Shown here: positions 50,764-60,048 of the stretch, one piece after another
How positions within the stretch are numbered: position 1 is the stretch's first letter
How the letters are laid out: the number at the start of each line of letters is the position of its first letter
Assembly: GCF_016583575.1 (NCBI RefSeq)
Contig: NZ_NRRG01000005.1
Location: forward strand, 1 to 64,000
Direction of reading: 5' to 3'
DNA length: 64,000 nt
Origin: Thiocystis violacea
GTDB taxonomy: Bacteria > Pseudomonadota > Gammaproteobacteria > Chromatiales > Chromatiaceae
Notes under the pieces: generated by a model
Databases searched by the model: none
Seen by the model: only the letters and a program-made list of their open reading frames with translations
What the model was told of the DNA's origin: nothing
Position numbers and translations under genes: made by a program

Positions 50764-51072
50764 ATGAGCATCCTCCATACCGTTAATAAATCACCCTTCG
50801 AACGGAATTCGCTAGAATCCTGCCTGAAGTTTGCCACCGATGGCGCCGCGCTGCTGTTGTTCGAGGACGGCATCTACGCGGCCCTGTCGGGCACCAGCGT
50901 GGAGGCCCAGGTGGCCGGTGCGCTCGACAAACTCAAGATTTACGTGCTCGGCCCGGATCTCAAGGCACGGGGCTTCTCCGACGAGCGCGTGATCGCTGGA
51001 ATCAGTGTCGTGGACTATGCGGGTTTCGTGGATTTGGCCGCCGAAAGCGACACGGTCCAGGCCTGGTTGTAA
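50764..51072 (+). CDS. dsrH: Sulfur transferase subunit DsrH
   Basis: The 102-residue TusB-like protein has SILHTVNKSPFERNSLESC with Cys20, the residue conserved in DsrH. It completes the DsrE2F2H2 complex. It is 12 bases after dsrF. Confidence 0.95.
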   Translation: MSILHTVNKSPFERNSLESCLKFATDGAALLLFEDGIYAALSGTSVEAQVAGALDKLKIYVLGPDLKARGFSDERVIAGISVVDYAGFVDLAAESDTVQAWL

Positions 51073-51108
51073 TTTTCGTTTTTAAGACACCGAAGAGAGG
51101 AATGTCAC

Positions 51109-51447
51109 ATGTCCGACACGATCGAGGTTGATGGCAAGCAGTTTGCTGTGGACGAAGAAGGTTATCTCTCCAATCTGAACGACTGGGTGCCCGGCGTCGC
51201 CGGCGTCATGGCCGCGCAGGACAACCTGGAGCTGACCGAGGAGCACTGGGACATCATCAACTTCCTGCGCGAGTACTACGAGGAGTATCAGATCGCTCCG
51301 GCCGTGCGCGTGCTGACCAAGGCCGTTGGCAAGAAGCTGGGCAAGGAAAAGGGCAACAGCAAGTATCTCTACAGCCTGTTCCCCTATGGTCCCGCCAAGC
51401 AGGCCTGCCGTTTCGCCGGTCTGCCCAAACCGACCGGCTGCGTCTAA
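51109..51447 (+). CDS. dsrC: Sulfur carrier protein DsrC
   Basis: The 112-residue protein ends with ACRFAGLPKPTGCV, carrying the two redox cysteines Cys100 and Cys111 on the flexible C-terminal arm. It accepts sulfur from DsrEFH and presents the DsrC trisulfide to DsrAB and DsrK. A strong AGAGAGGAA ribosome site suits the known abundance of DsrC. A separate promoter before dsrC is known in A. vinosum; I did not find one convincingly here. Confidence 0.97.
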   Translation: MSDTIEVDGKQFAVDEEGYLSNLNDWVPGVAGVMAAQDNLELTEEHWDIINFLREYYEEYQIAPAVRVLTKAVGKKLGKEKGNSKYLYSLFPYGPAKQACRFAGLPKPTGCV

Positions 51448-51534
51448 CGAGCCGATCCTCCGGCGGGTCGCGCGCGTCCAGGTGACGCGCCGGCGCGCCG
51501 GACCACTGTCAAGACCCACCGAGGTAGCGGAAAC

Positions 51535-52263
51535 ATGGCGTTTCTGACGAACTTCTACGCCTTCCTGTTCTATTTCGCCGCGTTCGTGATCCTTGCCGGC
51601 CTGACCCGCAAGATCGTCCAGTACGCCCGGACTCCGGCGCCGCTGAAGATCCCGACCACGCCGGCCCCGACCACCCGTAGCGGTGTCGTCTTCAGGATGA
51701 TGCGTGAGGTCGTCCTGTTCGAGAGCCTGTTTCGCGGCAACAAGTGGACCTGGATCTTCGGCTGGATGTTCCACTTCGGCCTGCTCCTGGTCACCCTGCG
51801 CCATCTGCGCTACTTCATGGAGCCCGTGTGGTTCCCGATTCAACTGGTTCAGCCCTTCGGCATCTATGGCGGCCTGGCCATGATCGTCGGCCTGGCTGGA
51901 CTCTGGGCGCGGCGTTTCCTCGTCGATCGCGTCAAGTACATTACATCGACCTCGGACCATCTCATCCTTGGGCTCCTGGTCCTGATCGGGTGCACGGGGC
52001 TGCTGATGAAGTTCGTCTTCCATGTGGACGTGGTCGAGGTCAAATCCTTCTTCCTCGGGCTTTACAGCTTTGAGATCGAGCCGTTGCCGGCCGACCCGCT
52101 GTTGATGCTGCATCTGTTCCTGGTGGCCCTGCTGATGATCATCTTCCCCTACAGCAAGCTCCTGCATGCCCCTGGACTCTTCTTCAGCCCGACCCGCAAT
52201 CAGGTCGACAACCCGCGCGAGCAAAGGCACATCGCGCCCTGGGCGAGAAAGCTCGAACAGTGA
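51535..52263 (+). CDS. dsrM: Membrane cytochrome b subunit DsrM
   Basis: The 242-residue protein has about five membrane helices (AFLFYFAAFVILAGL, FGWMFHFGLLLVTLRHL, IYGGLAMIVGLAGLWA, LGLLVLIGCTGLLM, LMLHLFLVALLMIIFPY). His residues in FHFG and HLFLV can bind two b haems, as in NarI-like proteins. It passes electrons between DsrK and the quinone pool. It is 87 bases after dsrC. Confidence 0.95.
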   Translation: MAFLTNFYAFLFYFAAFVILAGLTRKIVQYARTPAPLKIPTTPAPTTRSGVVFRMMREVVLFESLFRGNKWTWIFGWMFHFGLLLVTLRHLRYFMEPVWFPIQLVQPFGIYGGLAMIVGLAGLWARRFLVDRVKYITSTSDHLILGLLVLIGCTGLLMKFVFHVDVVEVKSFFLGLYSFEIEPLPADPLLMLHLFLVALLMIIFPYSKLLHAPGLFFSPTRNQVDNPREQRHIAPWARKLEQ

Positions 52264-52310
52264 TGAGTGCGAGCCGAATCTCCGCGTCGTCCGCTATTAG
52301 AGGTTGATCC

Positions 52311-53879
52311 ATGGCCAAGGCAACGTTTGAAGTCCCCGAGCTGACTCAGTACACCGAGGTTCCGCCTGTCACGCCGAACGCCATGGCGCACAGCGCGCCC
52401 TTCAAGTCGAAGGAAGATTTCCAGATTCCGCTGGGTTTCCCCGGCGAACTGGTCGACGACTGGCAGGCCAAGGCCATCGACAAGATGGGCGAACTGCTGG
52501 GCAATTACCGCTCGCTGCGGGTTTACCTGGACTCTTGTGTCAAGTGCGGTTCCTGCACCGACAAGTGCCATTACTACCTGGGCACCAAGGATCCCAAGAA
52601 CATGCCGGTCGCGCGTCAGGATCTGATGCGCAAGGTCTATCGGCGCTACTTCACGCTGGCGGGCCGGTTCTTCCCGAAGCTGGTCGGCGCCGAGGACTTC
52701 ACCAAGGAGGTTCTTGACGACTGGTACAGCTACTTCCACCAGTGCTCGCAGTGTCGCCGCTGCTCGGTGTTCTGTCCCTACGGCATCGACACCGCCGAGA
52801 TCTCCATGGCCGCGCGCGAGATCATGGACTCAATCGGCGTCGGTCAGAAGTACTGCAACGAGATCATCGGCAAGGTCTACAAGATCGGCAACAACCTGGG
52901 TCTGCCGGGTCCGGCGCTGATCGATACACTCGAAGGTCTGGAAGAGGACGTCTACGACGACACCGGCGTCAAGGTCCGCTATCCGATCGACGAAGTGGGC
53001 GCCGAGATCCTGCTGGTCACGCCCTCGGCGGACTTCTTCGCCGAGCCGCATGTCGACGGCCTGATCGGATACGGCAAGGTGTTCCACGAGGCCGGCGTCT
53101 CTTGGACCCTGAGTTCGCACGCCTCCGAGGCGGCCAACTTCGGCATGTTCATCGGCTCCTACGCCAACATGCACCGGATCGCCCAGCGCATCCGCGAGGC
53201 GGCCATTCAGCTCAAGGTCAAGCGCATCGTCTTCGGCGAATGCGGTCACGCCTGGCGCGTCGCCTACAGTTTCCTCAACACCCTGGCTGGCCCCTGGGAC
53301 TTCCTGGATCCGCGTTACCCGGTGCCGCAGCATATCTGCGAGTTCACCTACGATCTCATCCAGGAAGGCAAACTGACCTTCGACAAGACCGAGAACGACG
53401 ACAAGGTTCTGACCTATCACGACAGTTGCAACGTCGCCCGCGCCTCGCGCATGGGCAACACCCCCGGCGGTCAGTTCGAGATTCCGCGCGCCATCATTCG
53501 CGCGACCTGCAACCATTTTCACGACATGGACGAGGACACGATCCGCGATCGCACCTTCTGTTGCGGCGGCGGTGGCGGTCTGCTGACCGACGACCTGATG
53601 GAACTGCGCGTCAAGGGCGCCAAGCCCAGGCTCGATGCCCTGAACAACGTAATCCAGGAAAAGGGCGTGACGCACATGGCCGCCATCTGCGCCATCTGCA
53701 AGAGTCAGTTCACCAAGGTCCTGCCCTACTACGGCATGGAAATGGACCAGATCGTCAGTCTGCACCAGTTGGTGTCGAACGCCATCGTGCTCACTCCCGG
53801 ACCGGATGACGAAGAGGACGATGACGAGCCGGACGATGATCTGGACAGCGAAGAAGAAGAGACAGACGAGGCGGCCTGA
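52311..53879 (+). CDS. dsrK: Heterodisulfide reductase-like Fe-S protein DsrK
   Basis: The 522-residue protein has two 4Fe-4S motifs (CVKCGSCTDKCHYY, CSQCRRCSVFCPYGID) and the noncubane cluster CCG motifs (HDSCNVARASR; FCCGGGGGLL), as in HdrD. It is thought to oxidise or reduce DsrC cysteines. The C-terminal tail is highly acidic (DDEEDDDEPDDDLDSEEEETDEAA). It faces the cytoplasm and pairs with DsrM. Confidence 0.97.
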   Translation: MAKATFEVPELTQYTEVPPVTPNAMAHSAPFKSKEDFQIPLGFPGELVDDWQAKAIDKMGELLGNYRSLRVYLDSCVKCGSCTDKCHYYLGTKDPKNMPVARQDLMRKVYRRYFTLAGRFFPKLVGAEDFTKEVLDDWYSYFHQCSQCRRCSVFCPYGIDTAEISMAAREIMDSIGVGQKYCNEIIGKVYKIGNNLGLPGPALIDTLEGLEEDVYDDTGVKVRYPIDEVGAEILLVTPSADFFAEPHVDGLIGYGKVFHEAGVSWTLSSHASEAANFGMFIGSYANMHRIAQRIREAAIQLKVKRIVFGECGHAWRVAYSFLNTLAGPWDFLDPRYPVPQHICEFTYDLIQEGKLTFDKTENDDKVLTYHDSCNVARASRMGNTPGGQFEIPRAIIRATCNHFHDMDEDTIRDRTFCCGGGGGLLTDDLMELRVKGAKPRLDALNNVIQEKGVTHMAAICAICKSQFTKVLPYYGMEMDQIVSLHQLVSNAIVLTPGPDDEEDDDEPDDDLDSEEEETDEAA

Positions 53880-53896
53880 GCGGGGCCATCCAGTGA

Positions 53897-53970
53897 GAGC
53901 CGGCCGGCCCCGCGAGGCGACGGCCGGCTCCGCGACCTGATACGAACCCCCTGATCCCGCGTCAGGGTTC
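53897..53970 (+). promoter_or_regulatory. Two hairpins in the dsrK-dsrL gap
   Basis: GAGCCGGCCG (53897-53906) and CGGCCGGCTC (53921-53930) form a perfect 10-bp stem. A second stem at 53944-53970 pairs GAAC..CCTGA with TCAGG..GTTC around a 2-base bulge. They fill the 113-base gap and have no T run, so they may set an mRNA end or stabilise the upstream transcript. Confidence 0.5.
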
Positions 53971-53992
53971 AACTGGTATGGAGAGTGATCAA

Positions 53993-55957
53993 ATGGCAAC
54001 TTCCAGCGACGAGATGAAGACCAAGCCCTCCTGGCGGCGTTTCGAGGACGGTAACCAGGTTTGGGACGACCTGACCGATAAGATCTTCAATCAGGACCGC
54101 TCCCACAAGTGCCCGACCTACGTCCACAAGACGCCTCCCTGCCAGGGAAGCTGTCCATCCGGCGAGGACATCCGTGGCTGGTTGCAGATCGTGCGTGGCA
54201 TGGAGAAGCCGCCGGTGGGCATGGACTGGCGCGAGTACGCCTTCCGTCGCTCCACCGAGGCCAATCCTTTCCCCTCCATGATGGGTCGGGTCTGCCCCGC
54301 GCCCTGTCAGGATGGCTGTAACCGTAACGAGCTGGAAGACTTCGTCGGCATCAACGCGGTCGAGCAGTTCATCGGCGACACCGCGATCACCAATGGTTAC
54401 AGCTTCGACGCCGCCCCGGCCGATACCGGCAAGCGCGTGGCCATCGTCGGCGGTGGTCCGGCCGGTCTGGCCGCGGCCTATCAACTGCGCCGCAAGGGCC
54501 ATGCCTGCACCATCTTCGAGGCCAACGAGGGGCTCGGCGGCATGTTCCGCTTCGGCATCCCCGGCTATCGCGTGCCGCGCGACAAGCTGGACGCCGAGAT
54601 CCAGCGCATCCTGGATCTGGGCCAGATCGAGATCAAGCTCAAGACCCGCATCGGCACCGACGTGACCGTCGAGCAGCTCGAACAGGACTATGACGCCATC
54701 CTCTGGGCGATCGGCTGTCAGAGCGGACGCGGTCTGCCGGTGCCTGGCTGGAAGGACACCCCCAACTGCGTCTCGGGCGTCGCCTTCCTCAAGGCGTTCA
54801 ACGAAGGCCGCATGAAGGTCACGGCCGACAAGGTGGTCTGCGTCGGCGGTGGCGACACCTCGATCGACGTGGTCTCGGTCGCGCGCCGTCTCGGTCACAC
54901 CACCAAGACCGGCAAGAGCGATCTGCCCGAGACCGTGATCCGCGACGGCTACGTCGCCCACGACGCGGCCATGACGGCCGCCGCCGAGGGCGCCGAGGTC
55001 ACCCTGACCTCGTTGTTCACCCGCGACAAGATGACCGCCTCCGAGCACGAGGTGGACGACGCGACCCGCGAGGGCGTCACCATCCTGGATGGCGTCATGC
55101 CTCTGGAGGTTCTCAAGGACGCCAACGGTCGCGCGACCGGGCTCAAGGTCGCCGACTGCGTCATGACCGATGGTCGACCGACTCCGGTCGAGGGCACCGA
55201 GCGCGTGCTCGCGGCCGATCTGATCGTCTCGGCGATCGGGCAGGGTGGCGATCTCTCGGGGCTGGAGCAACTGGACAACGGCCGCGGCCTCATGGATTCG
55301 GACAAGTTCTACCAAGTCCCCGGCAAGGCGGGTCACTTCGTCGCTGGCGACATCATCCGTCCGCATCTGCTGACCACCGCCATCGGCCAGGCCTGGATCG
55401 CCGCCGACTCGATCGATGCCTATGTGAGGCAGGCCGAGCATAAGCGCCGTCCCAAGGTCGACGTGCATCACTTCAACCTGCTCGACAAGATGACCGAGGC
55501 CAACCTGGCCCCGGAGACCTTCAGCCTGGCCAAGAGCGGCGACCTGCGTGGTACCTCGACGGCCAACTTCGCGATCCACAACTACGAGGATCGCTCGGGC
55601 GCCGAGATCATTCCCCAGGACGAACTCTTCCTCGGGCACTTCAACTACGTGGCGCGTAATCTGCGCAAGGAAGAGGTGCCGAGCGCCGAGGACGTGCTGG
55701 GTCACTTCCACGAGCGGGTCATCGGCCTGACCGAGGAAGAGGCGATCGGCGAGGCCAAGCGCTGCATGAGCTGCGGCATGTGCTTCGAGTGCGACAACTG
55801 CGTCATCTTCTGTCCGCAGGATGCCGTCTTCCGTGTCGACAAGAACAGCCGGACGACCGGCCGTTATGTCGACACCGACTATGCCAAGTGCATCGGCTGT
55901 CATATCTGTGCCGATGTCTGCCCGACCGGCTACATCAAGATGGGGCTGGGCGAATAA
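53993..55957 (+). CDS. dsrL: NAD(P)H-dependent oxidoreductase DsrL
   Basis: The chosen ATG (MATSSDEMKTKPSWRRF) gives 654 residues, the usual DsrL length, with GGAGAG 7 bases upstream. An in-frame ATG 15 bases earlier overlaps that site. The N-terminal Fe-S region (KCPTYVHKTPPCQGSCPSGEDIRGWLQ) precedes a GltD-like FAD domain (VAIVGGGPAGLAAAYQLRRKG), an NAD(P)H domain (VVCVGGGDTSIDVVSVARRLG) and a C-terminal two-cluster ferredoxin (CMSCGMCFECDNC, CIGCHICADVCPTGYI). It couples DsrAB sulfur oxidation to NAD(P)H. Confidence 0.97.
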   Translation: MATSSDEMKTKPSWRRFEDGNQVWDDLTDKIFNQDRSHKCPTYVHKTPPCQGSCPSGEDIRGWLQIVRGMEKPPVGMDWREYAFRRSTEANPFPSMMGRVCPAPCQDGCNRNELEDFVGINAVEQFIGDTAITNGYSFDAAPADTGKRVAIVGGGPAGLAAAYQLRRKGHACTIFEANEGLGGMFRFGIPGYRVPRDKLDAEIQRILDLGQIEIKLKTRIGTDVTVEQLEQDYDAILWAIGCQSGRGLPVPGWKDTPNCVSGVAFLKAFNEGRMKVTADKVVCVGGGDTSIDVVSVARRLGHTTKTGKSDLPETVIRDGYVAHDAAMTAAAEGAEVTLTSLFTRDKMTASEHEVDDATREGVTILDGVMPLEVLKDANGRATGLKVADCVMTDGRPTPVEGTERVLAADLIVSAIGQGGDLSGLEQLDNGRGLMDSDKFYQVPGKAGHFVAGDIIRPHLLTTAIGQAWIAADSIDAYVRQAEHKRRPKVDVHHFNLLDKMTEANLAPETFSLAKSGDLRGTSTANFAIHNYEDRSGAEIIPQDELFLGHFNYVARNLRKEEVPSAEDVLGHFHERVIGLTEEEAIGEAKRCMSCGMCFECDNCVIFCPQDAVFRVDKNSRTTGRYVDTDYAKCIGCHICADVCPTGYIKMGLGE

Positions 55958-55974
55958 CTCAGGTGGAGGCGTCG

Positions 55975-56445
55975 ATGGCTAAAGCCTTGGTCAGAGCGGG
56001 CCTCGTCGCCGTTGGTCTGGTGTGGGTGGCGTTCGCCACCAACACCGCACTGGCGGGCGAGGTCAAGCGATACGTGGTGGAGGGGTCGCGGGCCGCCGAG
56101 CTGGACTCCTGCGTGGAGCCCACGGAGCGGATGCGCCGCATGCATATGGAGTTCATCAAGCATCAACGCATCTCGACGGTTCACGAGGGGATTCGAGGAA
56201 CCAAGTACAGTCTGACCGGGTGCGTCGATTGCCATATCAGCTACGACGTCGAGCGGATCCCCAAGCCGATCAACCAACCGGATCAGTTTTGTGGCGCCTG
56301 TCATGCCTATACCGCCGTGGATCTGAACTGTTTCGACTGTCATGCCTCCGTGCCCAATCGGCCGGGCGTGGATGCCGACAGGGCACACCGGGAGGCGGGT
56401 GTCGAGGGGCTGGTCCGGAGCGGTCGCAATGGGGAAGGCCACTGA
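55975..56445 (+). CDS. dsrJ: Periplasmic triheme cytochrome c DsrJ
   Basis: The 156-residue protein has an N-terminal signal or anchor helix (ALVRAGLVAVGLVWVAFATNTALA) and three haem motifs: CVDCH, CGACH and CFDCH. It is the periplasmic redox subunit of DsrMKJOP; its third haem has unusual His/Cys ligation in A. vinosum. The Cys in LDSCVEPTERMRRMHM near the mature N-terminus is the probable ligand. It is 17 bases after dsrL and nearly touches dsrO. Confidence 0.95.
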   Translation: MAKALVRAGLVAVGLVWVAFATNTALAGEVKRYVVEGSRAAELDSCVEPTERMRRMHMEFIKHQRISTVHEGIRGTKYSLTGCVDCHISYDVERIPKPINQPDQFCGACHAYTAVDLNCFDCHASVPNRPGVDADRAHREAGVEGLVRSGRNGEGH

Positions 56446-56446
56446 G

Positions 56447-57256
56447 ATGAACGATAAACACACGAGAAGCGAGGCCGAGAGCGGGGCGTTGAAGGCATCG
56501 GCGATCGATGGGGGCCGCCGTGGCTTCATCGGTGTCGCCGCGGGTGTGACGGCCGCCATGGTCGCGCCCGGCGTCATCCTGCATGCCGTCGCCGCCGCGC
56601 CGCGCTCCCAGCCGGTCACCAGCGATGTGCGCTGGGGACTGCTGATCGACACGACCAAATGCGTGGATGGTTGCTCGGCCTGCGTCGAGGCCTGCGGTCG
56701 CGAGAACGGTCTCGATCTTCAGGTCAAGTCCGAGGACGAGTCCGAGGCCCGGTGGGATCATCAGAAGTCGGTGTGGATCCGTAAGGTCAAGCTCCAGGAC
56801 AACCAGACCGGCCGCGTCACCAACCTGCCGATGATGTGTCAGCATTGCGAGCATCCGCCCTGCGTCGACGTCTGTCCCACTGGCGCCTCCTTCAAGCGCG
56901 CGGACGGCATCGTGATGGTGGACCGCCATCTGTGCATCGGCTGCCGTTACTGCATGATGGCTTGTCCCTACAAGGCGCGCAGCTTCATCCATCAGGGCAC
57001 CAGCGGGCAGCTCACCAGGGCGCCGCGCGGCAAGGGCTGTGTCGAGAGCTGCAACCTCTGCGTGCATCGCCGCGACAATGGCGAGGAATCCACGGCCTGC
57101 GTCGATGCCTGCGTCGCCGAGGGACATGAGGCGATCGTCTTCGGTGATCTCAAGGATCCGGCGAGCCCGATCAGCCGCAAGCTCAACGAAATCCCGAGCC
57201 GCCAGATCCGCGAGGATCTGGTCTTGAATACGGGTGTGCGTTACTCCGGTGTCTAG
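56447..57256 (+). CDS. dsrO: Periplasmic iron-sulfur protein DsrO
   Basis: The 269-residue protein has a Tat signal peptide (RRGFIGVAAGVTAAMVAPGVILHA). Four ferredoxin-type cluster regions follow: CVDGCSACVEACG, CQHCEHPPCVDVCP, CIGCRYCMMACP, and C..CNLCVHR..ACVDAC. It exchanges electrons with DsrP and DsrJ in the periplasm. The ATG at 56447 directly follows dsrJ; an in-frame ATG 18 bases earlier is inside dsrJ. Confidence 0.95.
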   Translation: MNDKHTRSEAESGALKASAIDGGRRGFIGVAAGVTAAMVAPGVILHAVAAAPRSQPVTSDVRWGLLIDTTKCVDGCSACVEACGRENGLDLQVKSEDESEARWDHQKSVWIRKVKLQDNQTGRVTNLPMMCQHCEHPPCVDVCPTGASFKRADGIVMVDRHLCIGCRYCMMACPYKARSFIHQGTSGQLTRAPRGKGCVESCNLCVHRRDNGEESTACVDACVAEGHEAIVFGDLKDPASPISRKLNEIPSRQIREDLVLNTGVRYSGV

Positions 57257-57277
57257 TCAGGGCGAGGAAAACCGAGT

Positions 57278-58528
57278 ATGAAACGAATCGTCTATCGCGA
57301 ATGGCGGATTGCGCCCCAGCGCTTCTGGAGTCTCCTCGGCATCCTGGCCGCGGTGATCGGGGTCGGGGCGCTGGCCTTCGGCTACATGGAGCATCAGGGC
57401 CACTGGGTCACCGGCATGAACAACTCGGTGGTCTGGGGCGCGCCCCACGTCTTCGCCGTGTTTCTGATCATCTCGGCATCCGGGGCGCTCAACATCGCCT
57501 CCATCGGGACGGTTTTCCGCAAGCCGATCTACAAGCCGCTGAGCCGACTCTCGGGCCTGCTCGCGGTAGCCTTGCTCATGGGTGGGCTGCTGGTGCTGGT
57601 GACCGACCTGGGCCGGCCGGAGCGCCTGATCGTGGCCATGACCACCTACAATTTCAGCTCCATCTTCGCCTGGAACATCTTTCTCTATACCGGCTTCATG
57701 GTGATCGTCATCGCCTATCTCTGGTCGATGGCGGATCGTCAGGGCGAGCCCTTCAACCGGCCGATCGCGCTGGTGGCCCTGGTCTGGCGACTGGCGCTGA
57801 CCACCGGCACGGGTTCGATCTTCGGTTTTCTCGTCGCGCGCCAAGCCTACGACGCGGCCATCCTCGGACCCATGTTCGTCGCCATGTCGTTCGCCTATGG
57901 GCTGGCGGTCTTCATGCTGGTGTTGATCTTCTCCTTCGAGGACGAGGGACGCCCGATCGGCCCCCGGATGATGCGGCGGTTGCGCAACCTGTTGGCGCTT
58001 TTCGTCTCGGTGGTGCTCTATTTCACCCTGACCTATCACCTGACCAATCTCTACATGGCCAAGCATGACGGCCTGGAGCACTGGCTGCTGTTCAATGGCG
58101 GCATTTATACCTTCCTGTTCTGGGTCGGCTGGGTGCTGATCGGTGGCCTGCTGCCGCTCTGGATCCTCTACCATCCGCACCTGAACCAACAGCGCCACTG
58201 GATCGTCGCCGCCTGTGCCATGGTCATCGTCGGTGGGTTCGCGACCCTCTATGTCGTCATCATCGGCAGTCAGGCGTTTCCGATGCCGATGTTCCCCGGT
58301 CAGACGATCCTGGAGTCCGGTTTCTTCGACGGCGTGAATGGTGAGTCCGCGGCTTACTGGCCGACGATTCCCGAACTCCTGCTGGGTCTCGGCGGGGTAG
58401 CCGTGGCGCTGCTCATCACCACCGTCGGCGTGCGGGTTCTGCAATTCCTGCCCGAATCGCTGGCGGACGACGTGGTCGCCCCGGACGAGGAGACCATGCA
58501 CGATCAGCCCTTCGCCAAGCCCGCCTGA
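57278..58528 (+). CDS. dsrP: NrfD-like membrane subunit DsrP
   Basis: The 416-residue protein has about ten membrane helices and NrfD/PsrC-like features (LGILAAVIGVGALAFG near the N-terminus, and a charged DLGRPERLIVAM loop conserved in the family). It links the periplasmic DsrO/DsrJ to the quinone pool. A small GC-rich hairpin, CCCGCC/GGCGGG, spans its stop codon (58520-58535). dsrN follows after 19 bases. Confidence 0.95.
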   Translation: MKRIVYREWRIAPQRFWSLLGILAAVIGVGALAFGYMEHQGHWVTGMNNSVVWGAPHVFAVFLIISASGALNIASIGTVFRKPIYKPLSRLSGLLAVALLMGGLLVLVTDLGRPERLIVAMTTYNFSSIFAWNIFLYTGFMVIVIAYLWSMADRQGEPFNRPIALVALVWRLALTTGTGSIFGFLVARQAYDAAILGPMFVAMSFAYGLAVFMLVLIFSFEDEGRPIGPRMMRRLRNLLALFVSVVLYFTLTYHLTNLYMAKHDGLEHWLLFNGGIYTFLFWVGWVLIGGLLPLWILYHPHLNQQRHWIVAACAMVIVGGFATLYVVIIGSQAFPMPMFPGQTILESGFFDGVNGESAAYWPTIPELLLGLGGVAVALLITTVGVRVLQFLPESLADDVVAPDEETMHDQPFAKPA

Positions 58529-58547
58529 GGGCGGGTCGATTCGCGCG

Positions 58548-59978
58548 ATGGCGCATCTCTATATTTCGGCTCCGCAAAAGTCGTCAGGGAAGACGACCCT
58601 ATCGATCGGACTCTGTCGTGAGTTTCGCAACCGGGGCCTGGTCATTCAGCCCTTCAAGAAGGGGCCGGATTACATCGATCCGCTCTGGTTGAGTCAGGCC
58701 GCCGGACGGGCCTGCTTCAATCTGGATTATCACACCATGGGCGTGGAGGAGATCCGCGCCGCCTTCGCCCGCGAGCTGGGAACCGCCGACATCGGCCTGA
58801 TCGAGGGCAACGTCGGTCTCTTCGACAGCACCGACCTTCGCGGATCCACCAGTAACGCCGAATTAGCCAAGCGGCTGGGCGCCCCGGTTGTCCTGGTCGT
58901 CAATTGTCACGGCCTCGCACGCGGGATCGCGCCACTGCTCCAGGGCTATCGCGCCTTCGATCCCGAACTGGATCTGGCCGGTGTCATCCTGAACAAGGTC
59001 GGCGGCGGGCGTCATGCCGAGAACCTGGTCCGGGTCGTCGAGCACTACACGGATCTCCCGGTGCTGGGCCTGCTGCGCCGCGACGACGAGATCGGCATCT
59101 CCGAGCGCCATCTGGGCCTGATGCCGAGCAACGAGGCCGAGCACGCCGAGTCCTGGATCGAGGGCATCCGCGCCCGGATCGCCGACCAGATCGATCTCGA
59201 TCGGCTGATCGAGATCGCCGAGCGGGCTCCGCGTCCGACGGCGCCGCTGGACGAGACCCGCGCGCGGGCGTCGGCCGGCGGGTTGGTGCGGATCGGAATC
59301 GCCCGCGACGCGGCCTTCGGTTTCTATTATCCGGACGATCTGCGCGCGCTCGCCGAGGGAGGCGCGGAACTGGTGCCCTTCAGCCCGCTCGCGGATGCCG
59401 AACTCCCGCCCGTCGATGCCCTGTTGCTCGGGGGTGGGTTTCCGGAGTACCGCATGGCCGAGTTGGAGGCCAACCGCTCGATGCGTCAGCATGTCGGCGA
59501 CTTCATCGGCGATGGCGGTCCGGCCTATGCCGAATGCGGCGGCCTCATGTATCTCTGCTCGGGCTTGAGCTGGAACGGCGAGCGGCGCGCCATGGTCGGC
59601 GCGCTCAAGGCCGAGGTCGAGATGCGCGCGCGTCCCCAGGGGCGGGGTTATGTCCGTCTGCGCGAGACGCCGGACTTCCCCTGGCCGCGACTGGAAACCG
59701 GACCGGCCGAGGTCGCCGCGCACGAATTCCACCATTCGGCGATCCTGGAGCCGGATCCCGACTGGTCCTATGCCTATGAGATGCTCCGGGGCACCGGCAT
59801 CGACGGTCGGCATGATGGCCTCGTGCAAGGTAACCTCCTGGCCTGCTACAGTCATCTGCGCGATGTCGGCGGGAACCGCTGGACCAGCCGTTTCCTCTCC
59901 CATGTCAGACGCTGCCTCGACGCCCGGGGGACAGGAGGGTCGATCGGCACGTCCGTCGGATCGCGCCTGGTCCACTGA
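58548..59978 (+). CDS. dsrN: Sirohaem amidase DsrN (cobyrinate a,c-diamide synthase-like)
   Basis: The 476-residue protein is CbiA-like. The ATP-binding loop SAPQKSSGKTTLSIGL lies at the N-terminus, KGPDYIDPLWL follows, and a class I glutamine amidotransferase domain contains AECGGLMYLCSGL with the catalytic Cys. It converts a sirohaem carboxylate to an amide using glutamine and ATP, giving the siro(haem)amide cofactor of DsrAB. Confidence 0.95.
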   Translation: MAHLYISAPQKSSGKTTLSIGLCREFRNRGLVIQPFKKGPDYIDPLWLSQAAGRACFNLDYHTMGVEEIRAAFARELGTADIGLIEGNVGLFDSTDLRGSTSNAELAKRLGAPVVLVVNCHGLARGIAPLLQGYRAFDPELDLAGVILNKVGGGRHAENLVRVVEHYTDLPVLGLLRRDDEIGISERHLGLMPSNEAEHAESWIEGIRARIADQIDLDRLIEIAERAPRPTAPLDETRARASAGGLVRIGIARDAAFGFYYPDDLRALAEGGAELVPFSPLADAELPPVDALLLGGGFPEYRMAELEANRSMRQHVGDFIGDGGPAYAECGGLMYLCSGLSWNGERRAMVGALKAEVEMRARPQGRGYVRLRETPDFPWPRLETGPAEVAAHEFHHSAILEPDPDWSYAYEMLRGTGIDGRHDGLVQGNLLACYSHLRDVGGNRWTSRFLSHVRRCLDARGTGGSIGTSVGSRLVH

Positions 59979-60048
59979 AGCGGGCGGATCCTTTTAGGTT
60001 AAACTCCCGATTGATCACAAGCGCAAGCCAAGGGCACGAAGGTCCGAG

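Noticed and set aside
53969-55903. A 644-codon open frame on the minus strand opposite dsrL
   Set aside because: It is the antisense shadow of dsrL. Codon bias in high-GC genes leaves the opposite frame open, and the translation is repetitive His/Asp/Val/Gly-rich without motifs. The same applies to long antisense frames over dsrA (47489-48790), sdhA (13505-14716) and degQ.
58520-58535. Hairpin CCCGCC/GGCGGG at the dsrP stop as a terminator before dsrN
   Set aside because: The stem is only 6 bp, has no T run, and dsrN follows after 19 bases with continued operon structure, so termination is unlikely.
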